From CAYQLY01 sp964418605 (GTDB lineage Bacteria > Bacteroidota > Bacteroidia > Cytophagales > Cyclobacteriaceae), in NCBI GenBank assembly GCA_964418605.1, contig CAYQLY010000003.1, positions 62,001 to 126,000 on the forward strand: 64,000 nt of DNA. Reading direction: 5' to 3'. Shown here one piece after another: positions 42,477-50,295 of this stretch. Made by a program: the position numbers and the translations under genes. Under the pieces are notes generated by a model that made no database searches, had not been told where the DNA came from, and worked only from the letters and a program-made list of their open reading frames with translations. Every line of letters starts with the position of its first letter. The stretch's first letter is position 1.

Positions 42477-43043
42477 TTAAAATAATTTTAAAAATATTTT
42501 TTGATATTCTTTTGCCATATCTAAAACAACCTGAAATTCTTTTTCTTTATATGTTCGATCAGATTCAGGAACAGTTGTATTGATTATAAATTTTACTAAT
42601 TGATTATTTGAAAAATAGAAACGGTATTCCTGTTTTTCAGTTGGTTTTTGATTATAAGCATAGTTATAATAAAAAAAGACAAGATTACCTTTATCAAATA
42701 GCAACTCCACATTTTCCCGATAGGTAGATTTCGTTTCTATAACCACTTTCTGTAAAGCACCGACCCCTGTTTCTCCTTGTTCTGGATATTCTTCTTTGTA
42801 AAATTCAGGCTGATCGGTATACCAAAATTGTATTATTTTTTTAAAAACCCCTACAGCACGCCATTGGTTATTTTTGCTATTAACAACAAGCTCATTGCAG
42901 TACATTTCACATTCATTATTTTTACATGCAGCAATAGATTCATTTACTTTTTGATAAAGCGTTCGAATTGGCTGTGTCTTATCCTGTGCTTGAGAAAAAG
43001 TACAAAACCCTATAAAATAAAAAATAAATATAGCGTATTTCAT
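42477..43043 (-). CDS. Secreted hypothetical protein in the suc operon
   Basis: A 188-residue protein with a signal peptide (about 1-19, ending FSQAQ) and no membrane helix after it. The mature part is alpha/beta with many aromatic residues (WRAVGVFKKIIQFWYTDQPEFYKEEYPEQGETG and YYNYAYNQKPTEKQEYRFYF). It is probably periplasmic. No family is recognised. Spacing to neighbours is 3 and 4 bases. Confidence 0.65.
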   Translation of the reverse strand: MKYAIFIFYFIGFCTFSQAQDKTQPIRTLYQKVNESIAACKNNECEMYCNELVVNSKNNQWRAVGVFKKIIQFWYTDQPEFYKEEYPEQGETGVGALQKVVIETKSTYRENVELLFDKGNLVFFYYNYAYNQKPTEKQEYRFYFSNNQLVKFIINTTVPESDRTYKEKEFQVVLDMAKEYQKIFLKLF

Positions 43044-43047
43044 GTTT

Positions 43048-43491
43048 TTAATAATTTAAGATTAATAATAAAAGTATAAAAATAATTAATGACAATGGAC
43101 TAAAAATACAACTGTCCCAATAGGCAAACTTCGTCTGCTTATATTTTTTTAAAAATCCAACATATTTAAAATCTCCTATTGAGCGAATAAAAAACAGAAA
43201 AGACATTACGCATATTATATACCCCAGTAACTTATCTGAATTTATAAAATGACTAATCTTCATTTTTTCCAATACAACCCATGCAAAGAATAAAAAAATA
43301 AGAGCAACTGCTATTGTTCCAATCGGCTTAGGACTAAACAGTTTTTTTCCTTCTCTTTCCGGAATAACATATTCTAGCCCCCACCTCCCACCTAATGCCC
43401 AATACATATGCATACCACTTATCAATAAAAATAAACCCACTATAAAAAAGCCACCTACTACCATATCCTTTTTCACTAAATAACCACCCAC
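43048..43491 (-). CDS. DUF3995 family membrane protein
   Basis: A 147-residue protein with four helices (about 11-31, 55-75, 86-105 and 126-145). The family marks HMYWALGGRWGLEYVIPE and RSIGDFKYVGFLKKYKQTKFAYWDSCIFSPL fit DUF3995 well. No function is known for the family. It overlaps the upstream gene by 16 bases, a sign of coupled translation in the suc operon. Confidence 0.8.
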   Translation of the reverse strand: MGGYLVKKDMVVGGFFIVGLFLLISGMHMYWALGGRWGLEYVIPEREGKKLFSPKPIGTIAVALIFLFFAWVVLEKMKISHFINSDKLLGYIICVMSFLFFIRSIGDFKYVGFLKKYKQTKFAYWDSCIFSPLSLIIFILLLLILNY

Positions 43492-44060
43492 TCTGCATGA
43501 TTCGTAGGATGCTCTACCAATCGATGATCTTGAATTTTGAATTCTCGTCGCCTGTCTTGAAACGTATATATAAAAGATACTTCTAACTTTAAACGACCCA
43601 ACAAATCATTAAATGAAATAGACTGTCCAGAAAAATACTCCATTACATACAATGATTTTACACATGAATCGCGTGGCCCCATATACATCTTATCAGGAAA
43701 AAGATTTTTACAAGGGATAATGCGGTTATCTATCATCAAGTTACAACGGATACTTAAATCTGTAAATGGATTATCAGTTGTATTACTATAGCTAACCGTT
43801 GTTTTATAAATATCTGCATACTGAACTTTAATAAGCAAGCTAGGCTCCAAAGCTCTTAAATAAGCATTGCGAGCTATAATATTATTCTGCAAGATAAATA
43901 AAGTAGCAATAGTCTGTATGGCACAGGTTGCAATTAAAATAACATTTTCTAGTCGCGCACCTTCCGGCAATCCTTCATTACGCCATACAGTTAAACATGC
44001 CACAGTAACACTTAATGTAATACTGATTGCTGCCAGGCTAAATATATTTTTCTTTATCAT
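43476..44060 (-). CDS. Two-helix membrane protein of unknown function
   Basis: A 194-residue protein with two N-terminal helices (about 7-25 and 40-60) and a beta-rich C-terminal domain (about 75-194: YSNTTDNPFTDLSIRCNLMIDN, GPRDSCVKSLYVMEY, SFIYTFQDRRREF). No family is recognised. It follows sucA after 20 bases and overlaps the DUF3995 gene by 16 bases. Confidence 0.6.
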   Translation of the reverse strand: MIKKNIFSLAAISITLSVTVACLTVWRNEGLPEGARLENVILIATCAIQTIATLFILQNNIIARNAYLRALEPSLLIKVQYADIYKTTVSYSNTTDNPFTDLSIRCNLMIDNRIIPCKNLFPDKMYMGPRDSCVKSLYVMEYFSGQSISFNDLLGRLKLEVSFIYTFQDRRREFKIQDHRLVEHPTNHAEWVVI

Positions 44061-44080
44061 AAAATCTATTTTATTATTTT

Positions 44081-46795
44081 TTATTGTATTGCTTTTTTTA
44101 TAATGCCATCTTGTTCTTGTGCATGTTTTTTAGAATACCCTGTAGCAGGTGACGCACTTGCTTTACGAGCAATAACATCTATAGAAACATGTCTGCATGT
44201 ACGTAGTATATACGTCCAGGCACCCATATTTTCAGGCTCTTCTTGCACCCAATAAACCTGGGCATCTTTATAATTTTTTATAATCTGATCAAATTGTTTA
44301 ATTGGAAAAGGATGCAATTGCTCTATACGTACAATAGCTATATCATCTCGTTTCTGCTCACGCTGAGCAGCTACCAAATCATAATAAATTTTACCCGTGC
44401 AAAATAAAACTTTTTTTACTGCCTTAGATTTAGCGTAATCATCACCTATAATTTCCTGAAATTTTCCTTTTGTAAATTCATCCAAAGACGAGATACACTG
44501 TGGGTGTCTCAATAATGATTTTGGAGACATGACCACACATGGTTTTCTAAAAGGAAGAGCCAGTTGTCTTCTCAATAAATGGAAAAAATTAGCTGGTGTA
44601 GTAATATTCGTTACAAACATGTTATAGTCAGCTGCCAATTGCAAAAACCGCTCCGGACGTGCATTAGAATGCTCAGGACCTTGCCCTTCATAGCCATGAG
44701 GTAATAATAAAACAAGACCATTCATTCGTTGCCACTTTGTTTCAGAGCATGAAATAAACTGATCAATCATAACCTGAGCACCATTTGCAAAATCACCAAA
44801 TTGGGCCTCCCAAATAACAAGCGCATGAGGGTTGGCCATCGCATATCCAAACTCAAAACCTAAAACAGCAAATTCAGAAAGCAAGGAGTTATAAATCATA
44901 AATGGAGACTGACCATCTGTAAGATTTTTTAAATTACAATACGATGCATTTGTGACAGAGTCATGTAATACCGCATGACGATGAGAAAATGTTCCACGTT
45001 CTACATCTTGACCACTGATACGAACCATCTTCCCTTCCAAAAGCAATGAACCATAAGCTAATAACTCAGCAGCAGCCCAATTCAATTTCTTAGATTCAAA
45101 AAACATATCTTGACGTTCCTTCAAAAGCTTTTCAACCTGCTTTAATGGTTTAAATCCATCAGGAATTGTAGTTAAACAGGTAGCCACTTGGTCAATTATT
45201 TTATTTCTAATAGACGTATCCGGAGACTGATCAAAATCTTCAGGTTTTGACTTACGCAACTCCATCCAAGCCTGTTCCAAAGGCTGATAGGTATATGACA
45301 ACGCCTTTTGCTTAACTAAATTCAATCGATCTTGCAAGAGATTACGAAACTCCTGATCCATTCGAGTAGCCAACTCGGCATCGACATCTCCCCGTTCAAT
45401 TAATTTTTTATTATATACTTCTCTAGGATTAGGATGTTTAGAAATAATAGTATAAAGAGTAGGCTGTGTAAACTTAGGCTCATCACTTTCATTATGCCCA
45501 TGACGTCGGTAACAAACCATATCAATAAAAATATCCCTACCAAAACGTTGTCTAAATTCAATAGCTAAATTAACACAAAAAATAACTGCTTCAGGATCAT
45601 CTCCATTCACGTGTAGCACGGGTGAATCTATAATCTTAGCCACATCTGTACAATAAATACTCGAACGTGCATCTTCAAAATCAGTGGTAAAGCCAACCTG
45701 ATTATTGATAACAAAATGAATGGTGCCACCCGTATGATACCCACTAAGTTTAGACATTTGAGTAACTTCATAGGCAATACCTTGTCCAGCCAACGATGCA
45801 TCCCCATGAATAAGAACAGGGATAATTTTTGTATAATCTTGCTTATACAACACATCTAGTTTAGCGCGCACATACCCTTCAACTACTGGATTAACTGATT
45901 CAAGATGAGAAGGATTAGGGGTTAACTTTAAGTTTATCTTCTTTCCAGATGCCGTAATAACTTCACTAGAATACCCCATATGGTACTTAACATCGCCATC
46001 TCCCATCGTTAAATCAGGGATCACATTACCTTCAAATTCATTAAAAATATTTTCATAGGTTTTACCCATAATATTAGCTAGCACATTTAAACGTCCACGA
46101 TGGGCCATTCCAATAACCACCTCTTCTACGCCAAACTCTGCACCTTTATGAATGATTGTATCTAAAGCTGGTATGGTCGTTTCACCTCCTTCTAATGAAA
46201 ATCGTTTTTGACCTACATACTTTGTATGTAAAAAATTTTCAAATACAACAGCCTCATTGAGTTTAGAAAGAATTCTTTTTTTCTCATCCAGAGAAGGGCT
46301 ATACGAAAGCGCTTCTTTTTCACATTTATCCTTAAACCATTGCAATATGTCAGGCTCACGTATATACATATACTCAAAGCCTATAGAGCCTATATAGATT
46401 TTTTGCAAGGATTCTAAAATTTTTTTCAAGGGTGCAGCACCTATTCCTATTTCAGATCCAGCACTAAATACAGTATCTAAATCAGCATCAGACAATCCAA
46501 CATCTTTTAAATCAATAAGTGCTTTACGGTCTTTTCTTTCACGAATAGGATTTGTTTTGGAGCGCAAATGGCCTCTGGTTCGATAGGCATGAATTAAATG
46601 ACGTACCTGAATTTCTTTATCTGAAACCACCGTTCCATTTGAGGCATGACCATTACTGTACTTAGTTGAAAAATCAAATCCTTCAAAAAATTTTTGCCAA
46701 GAATCATCAACTGATTGCGGATCGTTTTTATATGATTTGTAAAGCTCCTCAATATAGCTCCCCTCCGCATTAGAAACATATGAATATTTTTCCAT
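44081..46795 (-). CDS. sucA: 2-oxoglutarate dehydrogenase E1 component
   Basis: Start set at MEKYSYVSNAEGSYIEELYKSYKNDPQSVDDSWQ-type N-terminus (46795), because the 27 residues upstream are not part of the family. About 904 residues: the short E2-binding N-terminus, then the ThDP-dependent core (GMAHRGRLNVLANI, HGDASLAGQGIAYE, NNQVGFTT, VNGDDPEAVI, RRHGHNESDEPKFTQP) and the C-terminal transketolase-like part (FEFGYAMANPHALVIWEAQFGDFANGAQ, LLPHGYEGQGPEHSNARPERFLQL). It decarboxylates 2-oxoglutarate. It heads the operon with four small genes and sucB. Confidence 0.96.
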   Translation of the reverse strand: MEKYSYVSNAEGSYIEELYKSYKNDPQSVDDSWQKFFEGFDFSTKYSNGHASNGTVVSDKEIQVRHLIHAYRTRGHLRSKTNPIRERKDRKALIDLKDVGLSDADLDTVFSAGSEIGIGAAPLKKILESLQKIYIGSIGFEYMYIREPDILQWFKDKCEKEALSYSPSLDEKKRILSKLNEAVVFENFLHTKYVGQKRFSLEGGETTIPALDTIIHKGAEFGVEEVVIGMAHRGRLNVLANIMGKTYENIFNEFEGNVIPDLTMGDGDVKYHMGYSSEVITASGKKINLKLTPNPSHLESVNPVVEGYVRAKLDVLYKQDYTKIIPVLIHGDASLAGQGIAYEVTQMSKLSGYHTGGTIHFVINNQVGFTTDFEDARSSIYCTDVAKIIDSPVLHVNGDDPEAVIFCVNLAIEFRQRFGRDIFIDMVCYRRHGHNESDEPKFTQPTLYTIISKHPNPREVYNKKLIERGDVDAELATRMDQEFRNLLQDRLNLVKQKALSYTYQPLEQAWMELRKSKPEDFDQSPDTSIRNKIIDQVATCLTTIPDGFKPLKQVEKLLKERQDMFFESKKLNWAAAELLAYGSLLLEGKMVRISGQDVERGTFSHRHAVLHDSVTNASYCNLKNLTDGQSPFMIYNSLLSEFAVLGFEFGYAMANPHALVIWEAQFGDFANGAQVMIDQFISCSETKWQRMNGLVLLLPHGYEGQGPEHSNARPERFLQLAADYNMFVTNITTPANFFHLLRRQLALPFRKPCVVMSPKSLLRHPQCISSLDEFTKGKFQEIIGDDYAKSKAVKKVLFCTGKIYYDLVAAQREQKRDDIAIVRIEQLHPFPIKQFDQIIKNYKDAQVYWVQEEPENMGAWTYILRTCRHVSIDVIARKASASPATGYSKKHAQEQDGIIKKAIQ

Positions 46796-46813
46796 GAAAC
46801 TGAATTGTCTATG

Positions 46814-46821
46814 CAAAATTA
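46814..46821 (-). promoter_or_regulatory. -7 promoter box for sucA
   Basis: TAATTTTG on the minus strand, a TAnnTTTG match 18 bases before the sucA start chosen here. It also supports that start, because the longer frame would begin upstream of the promoter. Confidence 0.45.
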
Positions 46822-46922
46822 CAAGTTTATATGTAATATAAAAACTGCTTATACGCATAAGCAAATAAACATACATAAAAACATGTTAATTAAAAAGAGA
46901 AGCGTTATTTACAATTTTTTTA

Positions 46923-46930
46923 TAGCTTTG
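46923..46930 (+). promoter_or_regulatory. -7 promoter box for the Wzz-like gene
   Basis: TAGCTTTG, a TAnnTTTG match 22 bases before the ATG, divergent from the sucA promoter. No TTTG -33 seen. Confidence 0.4.
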
Positions 46931-46952
46931 AGGAAATTATCAAAGAAATAGT

Positions 46953-47846
46953 ATGGCTGAACAAAATTTAAATACTGGATCATCAGGTGATGAAATCGAT
47001 TTATCTGTTTTTTTTAAGAAAATAGGGAATGTAATAATCAATATCATTTTTGCTTTTTACAAACGAATCACACTTATAAGCATCTTACTAAGCCTATCTC
47101 TTATTATAGGAATAGTAAACTACATTAGAACCCCTAACATATACAATTCAGAATTAATTATATCTTCAAGGTATTTAAACAAGCAAATTAGCACAAGTAT
47201 TATCAATAGTTTAAGAAAAATGGCAAAAGAATATAACTACGATGAATTATCTTCAAGACTTAAATTATCTATATCAACTGTAAAAAAAATCAAAGAAATT
47301 AGAATTAACCCATTTGAAAAAGATACTACTAAGCTACCTTTCATTTTTAAAATAGAAGCATCAGTTAATGATACACGAATACTAGACACATTGCAATATA
47401 ACTTAGTTTCATACCTCTCTTCTATTAACTACGTAAAAAAAGCAGAACAGATAGAAAGAAGCAATCTAACTAATTTAATTGAGAAAATAAAAAAAGAAAT
47501 TGAATCACTCGAAAGTTTAAAAAGAATAGCCTCTACCAGCCTAAGCCCACAAACCAACAAAGGCGGATTTGTATATGGCCAACCTTATGATCCATTAAAT
47601 ATTTACAGAGAAAGTGCTAAGCTTTATCAAGAACTAACTACCGCTGAAAATAGTCTAGCATTAATTCAAAGCTTCGATATCATTCAAGATTTTATAAAAG
47701 TAAAACGGCCATCAAGCCCCAACCTAATAAAAAACATTTTCTACAACGCCATCGCAAGCATGATATTAAGCATAATCATTATCATATTACTTGAATTGAA
47801 AATTGTATTAAAGCGAAAACAAAAAGAAATAAAAGAAAAAAAATAA
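46953..47846 (+). CDS. Wzz-like polysaccharide chain-length determinant protein
   Basis: A 297-residue inner-membrane protein with the Wzz layout: an N-terminal cytoplasmic tail, helix 1 (about 38-58), a periplasmic coiled-coil region (about 60-260) and helix 2 (about 262-285) after the proline-containing PSSPNLIKN. Such proteins control the length of O-antigen or exopolysaccharide. No tyrosine kinase domain is attached. It is a single gene; its glycan is unknown and no polymerase is adjacent. Confidence 0.75.
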   Translation: MAEQNLNTGSSGDEIDLSVFFKKIGNVIINIIFAFYKRITLISILLSLSLIIGIVNYIRTPNIYNSELIISSRYLNKQISTSIINSLRKMAKEYNYDELSSRLKLSISTVKKIKEIRINPFEKDTTKLPFIFKIEASVNDTRILDTLQYNLVSYLSSINYVKKAEQIERSNLTNLIEKIKKEIESLESLKRIASTSLSPQTNKGGFVYGQPYDPLNIYRESAKLYQELTTAENSLALIQSFDIIQDFIKVKRPSSPNLIKNIFYNAIASMILSIIIIILLELKIVLKRKQKEIKEKK

Positions 47847-47891
47847 TATTCTTTTTATTAATTTAAAATTTTAAAAGTCATAAAAAAAAAG

Positions 47892-47899
47892 TATATTTG
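47892..47899 (+). promoter_or_regulatory. -7 promoter box for tRNA-Val
   Basis: TATATTTG, an exact TAnnTTTG match ending 15 bases before the first tRNA base, a plausible distance for a short leader. The -33 region is A-rich with no TTTG. Confidence 0.55.
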
Positions 47900-47913
47900 C
47901 AGCCTACTTTTAT

Positions 47914-47988
47914 GGGTTCTTAGCTCAGCTGGTTTAGAGCATCTGCCTTACAAGCAGAGGGTCACAGGTTCGAATCCTGTAGAGCCCA
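47914..47988 (+). tRNA. tRNA-Val (anticodon UAC)
   Basis: A 75-base cloverleaf. The acceptor GGGTTCT pairs with AGAGCCC; the D arm is GCTC/GAGC, the anticodon stem TCTGC/GCAGA with loop CTTACAA (anticodon TAC at 47949-47951), and the T arm ACAGG-TTCGAAT-CCTGT. A 3' CCA is not encoded. Confidence 0.96.
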
Positions 47989-47991
47989 CAC

Positions 47992-48022
47992 AAAAAAGAC
48001 AATCTCATGATTGTCTTTTTTT
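47992..48022 (+). terminator. Rho-independent terminator of tRNA-Val
   Basis: GACAATC, loop TCAT and GATTGTC make a 7-bp stem extended by the flanking A-run and T-run. It begins four bases after the tRNA. Confidence 0.88.
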
Positions 48023-48048
48023 GTTTTAATTAAATAAAGAAAAAAATT

Positions 48049-48516
48049 ATGGGAAATATCTACATGTACAAGACATCCCAACACCTGCCTCTATCCCTCG
48101 AAACTGCATGGGATTTTTTTTCTAAGCCAAAAAATCTAATCATCCTCACACCTCCTTCTATGCACTTAGTGATAGAATCGGAAGACAATGAAACAACTTA
48201 CTCAGGACAAATCATCACTCATCGATTTAGTCCATTTCTAAAAATATATTTTAATTGGGTATCGGAAATCACACACTTAGATGCATTACATTATTTTATT
48301 GACGAACAGAGAATAGGCTTGTTCCAATTCTGGCACCACCAACACATTTTTAAAAAAACAGCAAAAGGAGTAGAGGTTATAGATATCTTACATTATAAGC
48401 TTCCTTTAGGTTTCATAGGAAAAATAGCACATGTTCTTTTTATAAAGAAAAAAATTCACTATATATTTGAATACAGAGCCAAAATACTTACAGAAAAATT
48501 TGGAAAAACAGAATGA
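48049..48516 (+). CDS. SRPBCC-fold ligand-binding protein
   Basis: A 155-residue cytoplasmic protein with the START-like fold: the opening SQHLPLSLETAWDFFSKPKNLIILTPP, a central SPFLKIYFNWVSEITHLD strand pair and a C-terminal helix (YIFEYRAKILTEKF). Relatives include the cell-division-inhibitor-like SRPBCC group; the ligand is unknown. Met6 (MYKTSQ) is an equally good start. It overlaps the flavin reductase gene by 4 bases (ATGA), so the two are translated together. Confidence 0.8.
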   Translation: MGNIYMYKTSQHLPLSLETAWDFFSKPKNLIILTPPSMHLVIESEDNETTYSGQIITHRFSPFLKIYFNWVSEITHLDALHYFIDEQRIGLFQFWHHQHIFKKTAKGVEVIDILHYKLPLGFIGKIAHVLFIKKKIHYIFEYRAKILTEKFGKTE

Positions 48517-49406
48517 GCTATAAAACAATACTTCCCAATGAAATTTCAACAGCTGAACTTCAACATTATCTTCAAAGTAGCATTTGTCCACGTCCTATTG
48601 CTTTTGCAAGTACAATCAGTGCATCAGGCAATATTAATCTAAGCCCTTATAGCTTTTTTAATGTGTTTGGAATTAATCCACCAATTTTAATTTTTTCTGC
48701 ATCTAGAAGGGTAAGAGATAATACAATCAAGCATACCCTTGAAAATATTTATGAAACAAAAGAAGTAGTTATCAATATTGTCAATTATGATATGGTGGAG
48801 CAAACATCTCTAGCTAGTTGCGACTATGACAAGGGGGTTAACGAGTTTATTAAATCAGGTCTCACTCCTATCCCTTCTTTGAAAATAAAGCCTCCACGTG
48901 TTAAAGAGTCACCTGTTTCGTATGAATGTCAAGTCATACAAATCATTGAAACAGGAAAATCAGGTGGCGCAGGCAATCTTATTATTTGCGAGGTGATAGC
49001 TGCTCACTTTAAAAATGATATCTTAAATGAAAACGGAACGATAAATACTAAAAAAATAGATACCGTAGCACGAATGGGTGACAACTGGTATTGCAGAGCA
49101 CATGGTGAATCACTCTTTGAGGTACCTAAACCAAACTCAAAAAAGGGGATTGGAATAGATCAAATCCCAGATTATATTCGCAATAGCTCTATTTTAACAG
49201 GTAATGATTTAGGTAGATTAGGTAATATAGAAAAAACTCCTTCTCTTGAAGAAGCTAATGAATTTAAAAAAAACAATTTAGAATTTCAAAAAATTAAAAC
49301 TGATTTTGAAGCTCATTCGGATATATTATTAAAACACATTCACTTATTAGCAAAAACCTATTTAAACAATCACAAGATTGAAGAAGCTTGGAAAATACTT
49401 CTTTGA
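48513..49406 (+). CDS. Flavin reductase-like FMN-binding protein
   Basis: A 297-residue protein with a DIM6/NTAB-type split-barrel FMN domain (about 15-190): CPRPIAFASTISASGNINLSPYSFFN is the flavin phosphate-binding region, and SPVSYECQVIQIIETG and VARMGDNWYCRAHGESLFEVPKP are typical. The last 100 residues are helical. The family reduces flavins or uses bound FMN for other redox steps. It is paired with the SRPBCC protein, suggesting a shared small-molecule pathway. Two bases separate it from the convergent rmlA stop. Confidence 0.85.
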   Translation: MSYKTILPNEISTAELQHYLQSSICPRPIAFASTISASGNINLSPYSFFNVFGINPPILIFSASRRVRDNTIKHTLENIYETKEVVINIVNYDMVEQTSLASCDYDKGVNEFIKSGLTPIPSLKIKPPRVKESPVSYECQVIQIIETGKSGGAGNLIICEVIAAHFKNDILNENGTINTKKIDTVARMGDNWYCRAHGESLFEVPKPNSKKGIGIDQIPDYIRNSSILTGNDLGRLGNIEKTPSLEEANEFKKNNLEFQKIKTDFEAHSDILLKHIHLLAKTYLNNHKIEEAWKILL

Positions 49407-49408
49407 GC

Positions 49409-50275
49409 TTAATTATTCTTTAAAACTTTCATAAGATAATCCCCATAGCCACTTTTCATAAGAGGAGTTGCTATGTTCTCTAATTGCTTTTCATTAATAA
49501 AACCCATCCGATAGGCTACTTCTTCTATACATCCTATCTTAAGCCCTTGTCTTTCCTCAATAAGCTGAACAAATACGCTAGCTTGCATTAATGACTGAAA
49601 GGTACCTGTATCCAGCCAAGCGGTACCTCTACTCAATACCCCCACTTTTAATTTTTTATTTTCCAAATAAATTTTATTTATATCGGTTATTTCATACTCT
49701 CCTCGAGAACTAGGACGAAGTGATTGAGATATAGCTATAACATCATTATCGTAAAAATATAAACCAGGAACAGCATAATTTGATTTAGGCTGTTTAGGTT
49801 TCTCTTCAATAGAGATGGCCCGATGATCAGCATCAAACTCAATAACACCATAGCGTTCAGGATCATTCACATGATAGGCAAAAATAATACCACCATTGGG
49901 GTCATTGCTATCTTGTAACAACTCAGATAGACCTGCACCATAAAAAATATTATCTCCAAGAATAAGAGCCACTTTGTCGTTACCTATAAATGAACTTCCT
50001 ATTACAAAAGCTTGAGCTAAACCATTAGGTGTTTCTTGAACTGCATATTCAAATTGACAGCCTAAGTTTTTTCCGTCTCCCAATAGTTTTTTAAATAATG
50101 GCAAATCATGGGGAGTAGAAATAATAAGAATTTCACGTATCTCAGCCATCATCAAAATGGAAAGAGGGTAATAAATCATAGGTTTATCATAAACAGGCAT
50201 CAGCTGCTTACTAATAGCTAATGTAAGAGGATGCAATCGCGTACCTGATCCACCTGCAAGAATGATACCTTTCAT
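49409..50275 (-). CDS. rmlA: Glucose-1-phosphate thymidylyltransferase
   Basis: A 288-residue nucleotidyltransferase making dTDP-glucose, the first step to dTDP-rhamnose. Motifs are GIILAGGSGTRLHPLTLAISKQLMPVYDKPMIYYPLS, GDNIFYGAG, FAYHVNDPERYGVIEFD, SIEEKPKQPKSNYAVPGLYFYD and the AWLDTGT end-site. The usual partners rmlB, rmlC and rmlD are not in the window. It lies directly after ftsI on the same strand (20 bases), in the place where murE often sits in division clusters. Confidence 0.95.
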   Translation of the reverse strand: MKGIILAGGSGTRLHPLTLAISKQLMPVYDKPMIYYPLSILMMAEIREILIISTPHDLPLFKKLLGDGKNLGCQFEYAVQETPNGLAQAFVIGSSFIGNDKVALILGDNIFYGAGLSELLQDSNDPNGGIIFAYHVNDPERYGVIEFDADHRAISIEEKPKQPKSNYAVPGLYFYDNDVIAISQSLRPSSRGEYEITDINKIYLENKKLKVGVLSRGTAWLDTGTFQSLMQASVFVQLIEERQGLKIGCIEEVAYRMGFINEKQLENIATPLMKSGYGDYLMKVLKNN

Positions 50276-50295
50276 ACGTTCTATTTTTTTAAAAT

